In this document: positions 1 to 5,573 of the stretch, piece by piece
How positions within the stretch are numbered: the first letter of the stretch is position 1
Layout: each line of letters starts with the position of its first letter
Origin: CAYGAG01 sp964347765
GTDB taxonomy: Archaea; Thermoproteota; Bathyarchaeia; Bathyarchaeales; Bathycorpusculaceae
Assembly: GCA_964347765.1 (NCBI GenBank)
Contig: CAYGAG010000066.1
Location: 1-8,669 of the forward strand
Length of the DNA: 8,669 bases
Reading direction: 5' to 3'
Made by a program: the position numbers and the translations under genes
The notes under the pieces: model-generated
What the model saw: only the letters and a program-made list of their open reading frames with translations
The model's database searches: none
Told to the model about the DNA's origin: nothing

Positions 1-77
1 GTGGGATTTGAACCCACGAACCCCTACGGGACAGCCGCCTCAGGGCTGCGCCTTTGGCCATGCTTGGCAACCCCCGC
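1..77 (-). tRNA. tRNA-Leu (anticodon GAG), 3' end cut off by the window edge
   Basis: Read on the minus strand, a class II tRNA is visible. It has a 5' acceptor strand GCGGGGG (77-71), U8, a D stem GCC/GGC enclosing a loop with GG, an anticodon stem CAGCC/GGCTG around the loop CTGAGGC, a long variable arm of about 14 nt with a CCC/GGG stem, and a T arm GTGGG-TTCAAAT-CCCAC ending at position 1. The anticodon GAG is at 41-39 and reads leucine CUC/CUU codons; the long variable arm agrees with tRNA-Leu. No intron is seen. The 3' acceptor strand and discriminator base lie outside the window, so whether CCA is encoded cannot be judged. Confidence 0.93.
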
Positions 78-180
78 CTGAGTCTTTTGTCGCTTACCCT
101 AGATTTACAGTGGAAATTAAGTCTTGCTTCCGCCCTGTTTCTGATCTTTAATAAAAATAAAGAAAGAAGAGTGTGGGTTT
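78..180. other. Intergenic spacer between tRNA-Leu and the Lrp regulator gene
   Basis: About 100 nt without a convincing gene. It must hold the tRNA promoter on the minus strand. The A/T-rich stretches at 102-109 (GTAAATCT read on the minus strand) and 114-120 are weak box-A candidates, neither a good match. The part next to the regulator gene is a pyrimidine/T-rich run on the minus strand, listed separately as a terminator candidate. Confidence 0.5.
149..170 (-). terminator. T-rich archaeal-type terminator candidate after the Lrp gene
   Basis: About 11 nt past the stop of the minus-strand Lrp/AsnC gene, the minus strand becomes a run of T and short T clusters (TCTTCTTTCTTTATTTTTAT). Archaeal RNA polymerase terminates on such T tracts without needing a hairpin, and no strong stem is seen here. 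The position, between two minus-strand genes, fits termination of the regulator transcript before the tRNA gene. This is inferred from composition and location only. Confidence 0.45.
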
Positions 181-630
181 TCAGATTATCCGGAAGTCTT
201 CTTTTATCGTTGTCAATACTACGTGTGTATTTGTCCTTTCTACAAATGGCAATGCGAGGAGACGTTTTGTGAACTTACTCAGTTCTTGGCGATTCTTGAA
301 TTTGGCGACGATAACCGCATCTATTGTACCTGTCACGTCATATACGCAACAGACATTCGGGAGCCGTGCAATCTCATTCTCCATCTCTAGAAGCCGTCCT
401 TTCGAAACCGTGATCTCACTGACTACGGTTAACTCGTACCCAATCTTCTCCTGATCCAGCAGAACAGAGTATCCCGTTATCACCCCTCTCTCCTCCATCC
501 TTTTCACTCTGGAAAGAACCGTGCCTATTGAAACTCCGCAACTCTGCGCGATCTTCCGAGAAGAAAGCCGGGCATTGTCGGTCAACACTCGCAAGATCTT
601 GATATCAATCTCATCCAGATCCATACTCAT
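181..630 (-). CDS. Lrp/AsnC-family (feast/famine) transcriptional regulator
   Basis: A 149-residue protein of the usual family length. Residues about 5-55 form the N-terminal winged helix-turn-helix (LDEIDIKILRVL, then SSRKIAQSCGVSIGTVLSRVKRME with the recognition helix). Residues about 62-145 form the alpha/beta RAM ligand-binding domain, with the ligand-turn pattern GTID (101-104). Such proteins assemble as dimers and higher oligomers and sense amino acids; archaeal members include the glutamine-binding Grp of Sulfolobus. The gene is divergent from glnA, with inverted repeats between them, so control of glnA and of itself is a reasonable inference, with an amino acid such as glutamine as effector. 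The start at 630 (ATG) has an in-frame ATG two codons later (624) as alternative. No Shine-Dalgarno is obvious, which suits the short leader predicted from the TATA box at 667-675. Confidence 0.93.
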   Translation of the reverse strand: MSMDLDEIDIKILRVLTDNARLSSRKIAQSCGVSIGTVLSRVKRMEERGVITGYSVLLDQEKIGYELTVVSEITVSKGRLLEMENEIARLPNVCCVYDVTGTIDAVIVAKFKNRQELSKFTKRLLALPFVERTNTHVVLTTIKEDFRII

Positions 631-666
631 TCAGCCACTGCACATTCATCCGAATACATCCTACCT

Positions 667-675
667 CTATTTAAC
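667..675 (-). promoter_or_regulatory. TATA box candidate for the Lrp/AsnC regulator gene
   Basis: On the minus strand the sequence reads GTTAAATAG, centred near 671. A start site about 26 nt downstream would fall near 645, leaving a leader of roughly 15 nt before the ATG at 630. The inverted repeat at 676-690 occupies the BRE position directly upstream of this box, so a bound repressor could exclude TFB. Confidence 0.5.
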
Positions 676-690
676 ATTTGCCCAGCAAAT
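676..690. promoter_or_regulatory. Perfect 15-bp palindromic operator candidate (ATTTGC-CCA-GCAAAT)
   Basis: Six-base arms ATTTGC and GCAAAT are perfectly complementary around a 3-nt centre. Size and symmetry resemble the 15-bp dyads bound by Lrp/AsnC dimers. It abuts the regulator's TATA box and lies about 40-55 bp upstream of the predicted glnA start site. It could therefore repress the regulator gene and, like the upstream sites used by Methanocaldococcus Ptr2, activate glnA. Binding is inferred, not shown. Confidence 0.5.
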
Positions 691-691
691 C

Positions 692-717
692 TCTGAAAAG
701 GTTTATATACTTTCAGA
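692..717. promoter_or_regulatory. Inverted repeat TCTGAAA-N12-TTTCAGA enclosing the glnA TATA box
   Basis: Seven-base perfect arms at 692-698 and 711-717 flank a 12-nt centre that contains the glnA TATA box. A dimeric regulator binding the two arms would cover the core promoter and block TBP/TFB. It could be a second type of operator or a chance dyad in an A/T-rich promoter; the exact flanking of the TATA box favours function. Confidence 0.45.
696..710 (+). promoter_or_regulatory. glnA core promoter: BRE plus TATA box
   Basis: AAAAGG (696-701) followed by TTTATATAC (702-710) is a strong archaeal BRE/TATA match. Transcription would begin near 731-734. This start lies well before the ATG at 813, implying an untranslated leader of about 80 nt. 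Alternatively a leaderless message could start at the in-frame GTG at 732. Confidence 0.75.
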
Positions 718-734
718 AACACTCGCCTATAGTG

Positions 735-746
735 CAAATCCATTTG
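735..746. promoter_or_regulatory. Second CAAAT/ATTTG dyad, at the predicted glnA start site
   Basis: CAAAT-CC-ATTTG is a perfect inverted repeat. It shares its half-site sequence GCAAAT (734-739) with the palindrome at 676-690 (GCAAAT at 685-690), with an offset of 49 bp. It sits just downstream of, or over, the predicted transcription start, a position typical of repressor sites. The arms face the opposite way round compared with the first palindrome, so the same protein need not bind both. Confidence 0.4.
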
Positions 747-812
747 GGGGAAACACAGATCGCGCGTAACAGAGCATATTCGACCCAACACTACGATACT
801 TGCCTCAGACTG

Positions 813-2150
813 ATGAAACACGCTGACCACATTCTTCTCCACTTCACCGACCTTTCAGGGCTTCTGAAGGGCAGGACAGTTCCAGCTGAAGAGGCGGAAA
901 GAACCCTCAAGGAAGGCGTCGGCTTCGACGGCTCGTCTATAACAGGAGGAGTTCGCATACAAGACAGCGACATGATCATGAAACCTGATCCAGCCACATT
1001 CGCTGTCTGCCCTTACTACTTCTACAATAAGAGCGTGGTCAGCTTCATATGCAACATGCAACGACCCGACGGAGAAAGATTCGAAAGCGACCCCCGCTAC
1101 ATCTGCCAGAAAACAGTTGAAAAGGCTGAAAAGGAAGGATACAAACCTACAGCAGCTGCCGAACTGGAATTCTACCTTGTACAGAAGACTGATGAAGGCA
1201 GAGTCGATCCAGTAGAGAACCACCTCATTGACAAACACAGATACTTCGACATAGCTCCAGGTCGAGACATCACGCAAACCTATAGACTAGACCTCTCCCA
1301 TGCCTTATCCTCCTTAGGAATAACTGTGGAAAGAGAGCAACACGAAGTAGGCGCCGCCCAAAACGAAATAACCTTCAGACACTCAGACCCAACCATCACG
1401 TCAGACAACATAATGCAATACAAATTCGCAGCCAAAGGCGTAGCAACCAACAGATACAACTGGGTCGCAACGTTCATGCCCAAGCCATGGCCCGAAAGAC
1501 CAGGCAACGGTATGCACATCCATCTAAGCCTCTCTAGCACAGAAAATGATGGAAACATCTTCTATGACCCAGAAGGCTATGCACAACTCTCACAGAAAAG
1601 CCTGTACTTCATCGGCGGCATTCTCCAACACGCAAGAGCCTTGTGCGCGATTGTAGCCCCGACAGCAAACAGCTATAAGAGACTCGTCCCAGGCTATGAA
1701 GCACCCATCTACATAGCCTGGAGCAGAAGAAACCGCTCCGCCCTCATAAGAATACCAGAATACTTCCGAGACCAGGAAAAGGAAGCAAGAATTGAATTCA
1801 GATGCCCAGACCCGTCATGTAACCCCTACCTAGCCTTTGCAGCAATAGTTCAAGCCGGACTGGAAGGCATCAGGAAAAAAACCAGCCCAGGAGAACCTGT
1901 AGAGAAGAACATCTACCACTTAACACCATCCCAACGCAAGGAACTAGGCGTAGGCGTCCTTCCAACAACGCTGGAAGAAGCGCTAGAAGAACTGGAGAGT
2001 GACGACTTCTGTGTAAAGGCCTTAGGGAAAGAGACTGCTCAAAATTACCTGAAACTGAAGAGACAGGAATGGAAAGAATACGAACCTCATCAGCCAACAA
2101 ACAAGACAGAAGTCACTCAGTGGGAAATCAAAAAATACCTTTATGCGTAG
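813..2150 (+). CDS. glnA: Glutamine synthetase, type I
   Basis: Makes glutamine from glutamate, ammonia and ATP; type I enzymes are cytoplasmic dodecamers. From the ATG at 813 it is 445 residues, normal for the short archaeal form. Family landmarks are present: the Asp latch in GVGFDGSSI (35-43), metal/substrate glutamates in AELEF (E117, E119), E178 and QNE185, the NGMHIH loop (232-237), NSYKRLVPGYEAP (286-298), RNRS (306-309), and RIEFR (326-330). A Tyr in NIYHL (366-370) matches the adenylylation-site region, but no adenylyltransferase is visible and archaeal enzymes are generally not modified. The start is uncertain. The residues before Met-1 (YSTQHYDTCLRL) resemble the first helix of other type I enzymes, so GTG 732 or TTG 744 are possible. 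The TTG at 678 is excluded because it precedes the promoter. Confidence 0.95.
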   Translation: MKHADHILLHFTDLSGLLKGRTVPAEEAERTLKEGVGFDGSSITGGVRIQDSDMIMKPDPATFAVCPYYFYNKSVVSFICNMQRPDGERFESDPRYICQKTVEKAEKEGYKPTAAAELEFYLVQKTDEGRVDPVENHLIDKHRYFDIAPGRDITQTYRLDLSHALSSLGITVEREQHEVGAAQNEITFRHSDPTITSDNIMQYKFAAKGVATNRYNWVATFMPKPWPERPGNGMHIHLSLSSTENDGNIFYDPEGYAQLSQKSLYFIGGILQHARALCAIVAPTANSYKRLVPGYEAPIYIAWSRRNRSALIRIPEYFRDQEKEARIEFRCPDPSCNPYLAFAAIVQAGLEGIRKKTSPGEPVEKNIYHLTPSQRKELGVGVLPTTLEEALEELESDDFCVKALGKETAQNYLKLKRQEWKEYEPHQPTNKTEVTQWEIKKYLYA

Positions 2151-2216
2151 CAGACAACAATCTGAGATTTACAACAGAACAAGAAGGCATTCATCTGTGT
2201 CGAAAGGGATACAGCA

Positions 2217-3761
2217 TTGAAATATGATACTATACTCGTCCTTGACTTCGGCGGACAATACTGCCACCTAATAGCCAGAAGAATCAGAGAAAACGGCGTC
2301 TACTCTGAAATAGTTCCCCACGACATAGAACCTGAAGATATCCGACTCCTGAACAAAAGATTACGAGTAAAGGGCTTAGTCTTCTCAGGAGGCCCCGCAA
2401 GCGTCTACCAAAACAATGCCCCACGACCCAGCTCAGAGATTCTAAATCTCAACCTACCAATTCTAGGCCTATGCTATGGACATCAACTCCTAGCCCACAT
2501 GACCAAAGGAAGAACCGAACCCTGTAAGAAGAGAGAATATGGAATAGCCTACGTAAACATCGACAAGCCAATCGGCGTTCTACAAGGACTAGACAGGAGA
2601 GAGAAAGTCTGGATGAGCCACGGCGACACAGTCTTCGCCGTGTCTTCTGAATATGAATCAATAGCACATACTAAGAACTCTCCGGTCGCTGCTTTCAGAC
2701 ATAGAAAAAAGCCAATCTACGGACTCCAATGGCACCCAGAAGTTGTTCACACAGAACACGGAGAAGAAATGCTGCGCAACTTCATCTTCACCGTCTGCAA
2801 ATGCTCACCAAACTGGAAGATGGAAGATCTAATCGAAAAATCTGTTCGAGAAATACAGACAGAGGTCGGTAACGGAAAAGCCATAATAGCCCTCAGTGGT
2901 GGAATAGACTCCAGCGTAGCAACAGCCCTTGCTGCAAAAGCCTTGGGCAACAGACTTACAGCAGTCTTCGTAGATCACGGATTCATGCGGGTGAACGAAC
3001 CAGAATCTGTCAAGAACACATTTGAGACACTCAGAATGAAACTCGTCATAGCAGATGCCAAAGACAGATTCCTCAAAAAACTCAGAGGAATAGTCGACCC
3101 TGAGCAAAAGAGAAGAATCATCGGCGAAGAGTTCATCCGGGTCTTCGAAGAAATCGCGGGTGAGACAGGTGCAGAATATCTGATACAAGGCACAATATAC
3201 CCAGACAGAATTGAATCAGGGTTTAGAAAATACTCAGATAAAATAAAAACACATCACAACGTAGCCGGCCTCCCCACTCACATCAAATTTCAAAAGATCG
3301 TCGAGCCCTTACGGGACCTCTACAAAGACGAAGTCAGAAAAGTCGCCAAAATGCTCGACCTGCCTACAGAAATCGTCTCTAGACAGCCTTTTCCGGGACC
3401 TGGACTAGCAGTTAGAATCATCGGCGAACTTACAAAAGAGAAACTCGAGATCGCAAAGAAAGCAGACAAGATCGTCAGAGACGAAATCGAAAGAGGGGGA
3501 ATGTCGGAGAATCTATGGCAATACTTCTCAGTCTTGACCGACACAAAGGCGACCGGCGTCAAAGGTGACTCCAGAGCCTATGGTTACGTCATAGCCATCA
3601 GAATGGTAGAAAGCCGCGAAGCAATGACAGCCAGTTTCGCAGATATCCCCCACAAATTGCTAGAAAAGATTTCAACACGAATAACGAATGAGATCCCACA
3701 AGCTACTCGCGTAGTCTACGATATAACCCACAAACCCCCAGCAACAATAGAATGGGAATAA
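2217..3761 (+). CDS. guaA: GMP synthetase (glutamine-hydrolysing), fused single-chain form
   Basis: Converts XMP to GMP using ATP and ammonia released from glutamine, the last step to guanine nucleotides. The 514 residues contain all domains in one chain. The class I glutamine amidotransferase (about 1-200) has nucleophile C86 in GLCYGHQ and H173/E175 in WHPE. The ATP-pyrophosphatase domain follows, with the P-loop SGGIDSS (227-233). The C-terminal dimerisation/XMP-binding domain has QPFPGPGLAVR (390-400) and the terminal THKPPATIEWE. Many euryarchaea split these functions between two genes, so the fused form is mildly informative on lineage. The start is TTG at 2217, preceded by the purine-rich AAAGGGA (2203-2209) as a plausible ribosome site; the second residue onward (KYDTILVLDFGGQ) matches normal GuaA N-termini. 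It follows glnA after 66 nt on the same strand and probably shares its transcript, placing a glutamine consumer behind the producer. Confidence 0.97.
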   Translation: MKYDTILVLDFGGQYCHLIARRIRENGVYSEIVPHDIEPEDIRLLNKRLRVKGLVFSGGPASVYQNNAPRPSSEILNLNLPILGLCYGHQLLAHMTKGRTEPCKKREYGIAYVNIDKPIGVLQGLDRREKVWMSHGDTVFAVSSEYESIAHTKNSPVAAFRHRKKPIYGLQWHPEVVHTEHGEEMLRNFIFTVCKCSPNWKMEDLIEKSVREIQTEVGNGKAIIALSGGIDSSVATALAAKALGNRLTAVFVDHGFMRVNEPESVKNTFETLRMKLVIADAKDRFLKKLRGIVDPEQKRRIIGEEFIRVFEEIAGETGAEYLIQGTIYPDRIESGFRKYSDKIKTHHNVAGLPTHIKFQKIVEPLRDLYKDEVRKVAKMLDLPTEIVSRQPFPGPGLAVRIIGELTKEKLEIAKKADKIVRDEIERGGMSENLWQYFSVLTDTKATGVKGDSRAYGYVIAIRMVESREAMTASFADIPHKLLEKISTRITNEIPQATRVVYDITHKPPATIEWE

Positions 3762-3764
3762 CCC

Positions 3765-4392
3765 TCAGACCCTTGACTTCTGCATCAAATCCTCAATCTC
3801 AGCCTCTTTCAGCAATCTTACATGTTCAGCCAACTCAGTGACGACGGTATCAAAAACCTTCCTGCCCTTTTCTGCAGAAGCTGTTTTCGACTTCGAATAC
3901 GCCAGAACTTGTATAATCTAAAGTGTCCAACGGAAGCGTGACACCCTTCCCAAGTACAAACTGTTCATGCACCTCTTCATCAACAGCCTTATCCATATCT
4001 ACAAGATGCGGATGCAAAGCTAGATTCATCGAGGTCTCCTCAGCTCCAGCATGACCCCTTTCGTCCGGCGCGAAAAGACGNNNNNNNNNNNNNNNNNNNN
4101 NNNNNNNNNNNNNNNNNNNNNNNNNNNNNNNNNNNNNNNNNNNNNNNNNNNNNNNNNNNNNNNNNNNNNNNNNNNNNNNNACGCCAAACGCGATCACTGG
4201 CAAACAAAGGACTCTAGTCCGTCTAGCCGTCTCTTCTGCAATAGCTTTAGATATTAGATGATCAGTTCCTAGCGGGTTTTGAGGTCCATGCTGCTCGTTG
4301 GAACCCACAGGAAGAATCACAAGATCATTCTCAAGAAGATATTTTTTCGCCTCAATCCAACTCATCTCATGAAGCAAAACCTTCACAATCAT
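3765..4392 (-). CDS. Creatininase-family amidohydrolase, interrupted by an assembly gap and an apparent frameshift
   Basis: The N-terminal part carries the family motif GSNEQHGPQNPLGTD (30-44), with metal ligands E33, H35 and D44. After the gap comes FAPDERGHAGAEETS and HPHLVDMDKAV, the second family hallmark. The NGHGGN region falls inside the gap. The first reading frame stops at 3850 after GVFEV, but shifting by one base near 3888-3897 opens a family-like tail (SAEKGRKVFDTVVTELAEH...) to a stop at 3765, 3 nt from the end of guaA. The family includes creatininase, mycofactocin MftE and the archaeal formamide hydrolase ArfB of flavin/F420 synthesis; the substrate cannot be decided here. The start is ATG 4392, or GTG 4386, which has better spacing (8 nt) from GAGGAG at 4395-4400; GTG 4407 is less likely. 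Whether the shift is a real mutation or a sequencing error beside the gap is unknown. Confidence 0.85.
4081..4180. other. Assembly gap (100 N), probably a placeholder length
   Basis: Exactly 100 undetermined bases inside the creatininase-family gene, the conventional length for a scaffold gap of unknown size. In family members the stretch between the LPVIAFG segment and the GHAG segment is, as I recall, roughly 80-90 residues, against about 34 allowed here. The real missing sequence is therefore probably nearer 250 nt. All distances across this point should be treated as unreliable. Confidence 0.95.
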
Positions 4393-4412
4393 CTCTCCTC
4401 GCTTCACGAAAT

Positions 4413-4421
4413 CGTTTTATT
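4413..4421 (+). promoter_or_regulatory. TATA-like element for the nucleotidylyltransferase operon
   Basis: CGTTTTATTG, centred near 4418, would place transcription start around 4443, about 15 nt before the GTG at 4458. A competing candidate is TTGAATATAA (4431-4440), which would give a nearly leaderless message starting around 4458-4462. The two cannot be separated by eye. Either way this 65-nt divergent gap must hold the promoter of the right-hand operon. Confidence 0.35.
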
Positions 4422-4431
4422 GCCAAGCGTT

Positions 4432-4441
4432 TGAATATAAG
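4432..4441 (-). promoter_or_regulatory. TATA box candidate for the creatininase-family gene
   Basis: On the minus strand the sequence reads CTTATATTCA, centred near 4437. Start of transcription would be about 4411, leaving a leader of roughly 20 nt that includes the Shine-Dalgarno-like GAGGAG (4400-4395) before the start codon. The spacing is coherent, and the element lies back to back with the plus-strand promoter. Confidence 0.45.
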
Positions 4442-4457
4442 GTTACAGTTCTGGACC

Positions 4458-5552
4458 GTGAAACACTTGAAAGCTGTGATTCTCGCAGGAGGCTTCGGCA
4501 CTAGACTAAGACCACTCAGCTGCACTAGGCCAAAAATCCTGTTCCCCATAGTCAACAAGCCTCTTCTACAACGGACCCTAGAAAGCCTAGCCCAACACAG
4601 AATCAAAGAAGCAATACTAGCAGTAGATTCTCGGACAGAAAACTTCATCAAACAACATGAAATCCCAAGATGTGGATTACGCTTGAACTATTCTGTAGAT
4701 CCCTTGGCAAAACCCCTAGGAACTGGAGGCCCTATAAGAAGAGCAGAAAAACTCCTCAACCATGACTCGTTCTTAGTTCTCAATGGAGACATCATAACTG
4801 ACATAGATTATCGAGAACTCTTGAAGACGCACGAAGAGAAAGAAGCCATAGCCACCATAGCTCTCCACAAAGTGAAAGACCCCTCAAGATACGGAGTCGC
4901 GCAACTCAAAGACAAAGACAGAATCCAAAGATTCATCGAAAAACCTCCTAAAGAGGAAGCCCCAACCAATCTGGCAAACGCAGGCGTCTATATTCTTAGC
5001 CCAGAAATCTTCAAGTATATAACTACAGGAAAAAAAGTATCCATAGAAAGACAAATCTTTCCTAGACTTGCGAATCAAGGGAAACTCTACGGACACATCT
5101 TCGACGGTCTGTGGATGGATATGGGAAAGCTTGAAGATTATCTGAAGATAAACAGGATTCTGCTGGATTCCCTTACTAATGATAGAGAGCACAAGATTGG
5201 AGGTGAAGTTGAGGTCAAGAGGCCTGTGGCTTTCGATAAAGGATCTTCTGTCAAGGAACGATCAATCATCGGACCTTACACTGTCCTAGGCAGAAACGTC
5301 TCGGTTGGAGAGCGAGTTTGCATACAGCACACCGTGGTTTTCCCTGGAGCCCAGATATCTGATTGTTCCTTTGTTAACCAGGCTTTAATTGGTGAGAATG
5401 TGGTCCTTGGAAGAAAGGTCAGGATAGGGCAGCGATGCGTGCTCGGCGATTATGTGAGAGTAAAGGATCACGTATCGCTTGCAGAAGGGGTCTCTGTATG
5501 TCCCGGTAAGGAAGTTTCTGAAAGTGTATTAACCCCTAAGTATATCATGTGA
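4458..5552 (+). CDS. Sugar-1-phosphate nucleotidylyltransferase with left-handed beta-helix tail
   Basis: Transfers a nucleotide from an NTP to a sugar-1-phosphate, giving an NDP-sugar and pyrophosphate. The N-terminal catalytic domain (about 1-225) shows AGGFGTRLRPL (10-20), metal-binding LNGD (108-111), EKP (151-153), NAGVYI, and WMDMGKLEDYL (209-219). Residues about 250-364 are hexapeptide-repeat beta-helix (IIGPYTVLGRNVSVG, LIGENVVLGRKVRIG), as in archaeal GlmU-like and GDP-mannose pyrophosphorylases. With glmM 21 nt downstream, GlcNAc-1-P uridylyltransferase is the likeliest role; glucose- or mannose-1-P specificity remains possible. Length is 364 residues from GTG 4458. TTG 4467, giving MKAVILAGG, is equally sensible; an in-frame TTG at 4431 lies within promoter-like sequence. 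G/C strand bias reverses sharply near 5100, at the boundary between the two domains. Confidence 0.9.
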   Translation: MKHLKAVILAGGFGTRLRPLSCTRPKILFPIVNKPLLQRTLESLAQHRIKEAILAVDSRTENFIKQHEIPRCGLRLNYSVDPLAKPLGTGGPIRRAEKLLNHDSFLVLNGDIITDIDYRELLKTHEEKEAIATIALHKVKDPSRYGVAQLKDKDRIQRFIEKPPKEEAPTNLANAGVYILSPEIFKYITTGKKVSIERQIFPRLANQGKLYGHIFDGLWMDMGKLEDYLKINRILLDSLTNDREHKIGGEVEVKRPVAFDKGSSVKERSIIGPYTVLGRNVSVGERVCIQHTVVFPGAQISDCSFVNQALIGENVVLGRKVRIGQRCVLGDYVRVKDHVSLAEGVSVCPGKEVSESVLTPKYIM

Positions 5553-5573
5553 TAGGATAGGAAATGCGATAGC

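Noticed and set aside
678..812. glnA reading frame open back to a TTG at 678
   Set aside because: The TTG lies upstream of the BRE/TATA box at 696-710, so it would not be on the transcript; the extra residues over the promoter do not resemble the family N-terminus.
4431..4457. Upstream TTG start for the nucleotidylyltransferase (adds NIRLQFWT)
   Set aside because: These codons overlap TATA-like sequence and the residues do not match the family, which normally begins just before KAVILAGG.
5535..5573. TATA-like AAGTATATC at 5538-5546, a possible internal promoter before glmM
   Set aside because: Mostly coding for the end of the previous protein, and the short intergenic distance favours one transcript; not enough to call.
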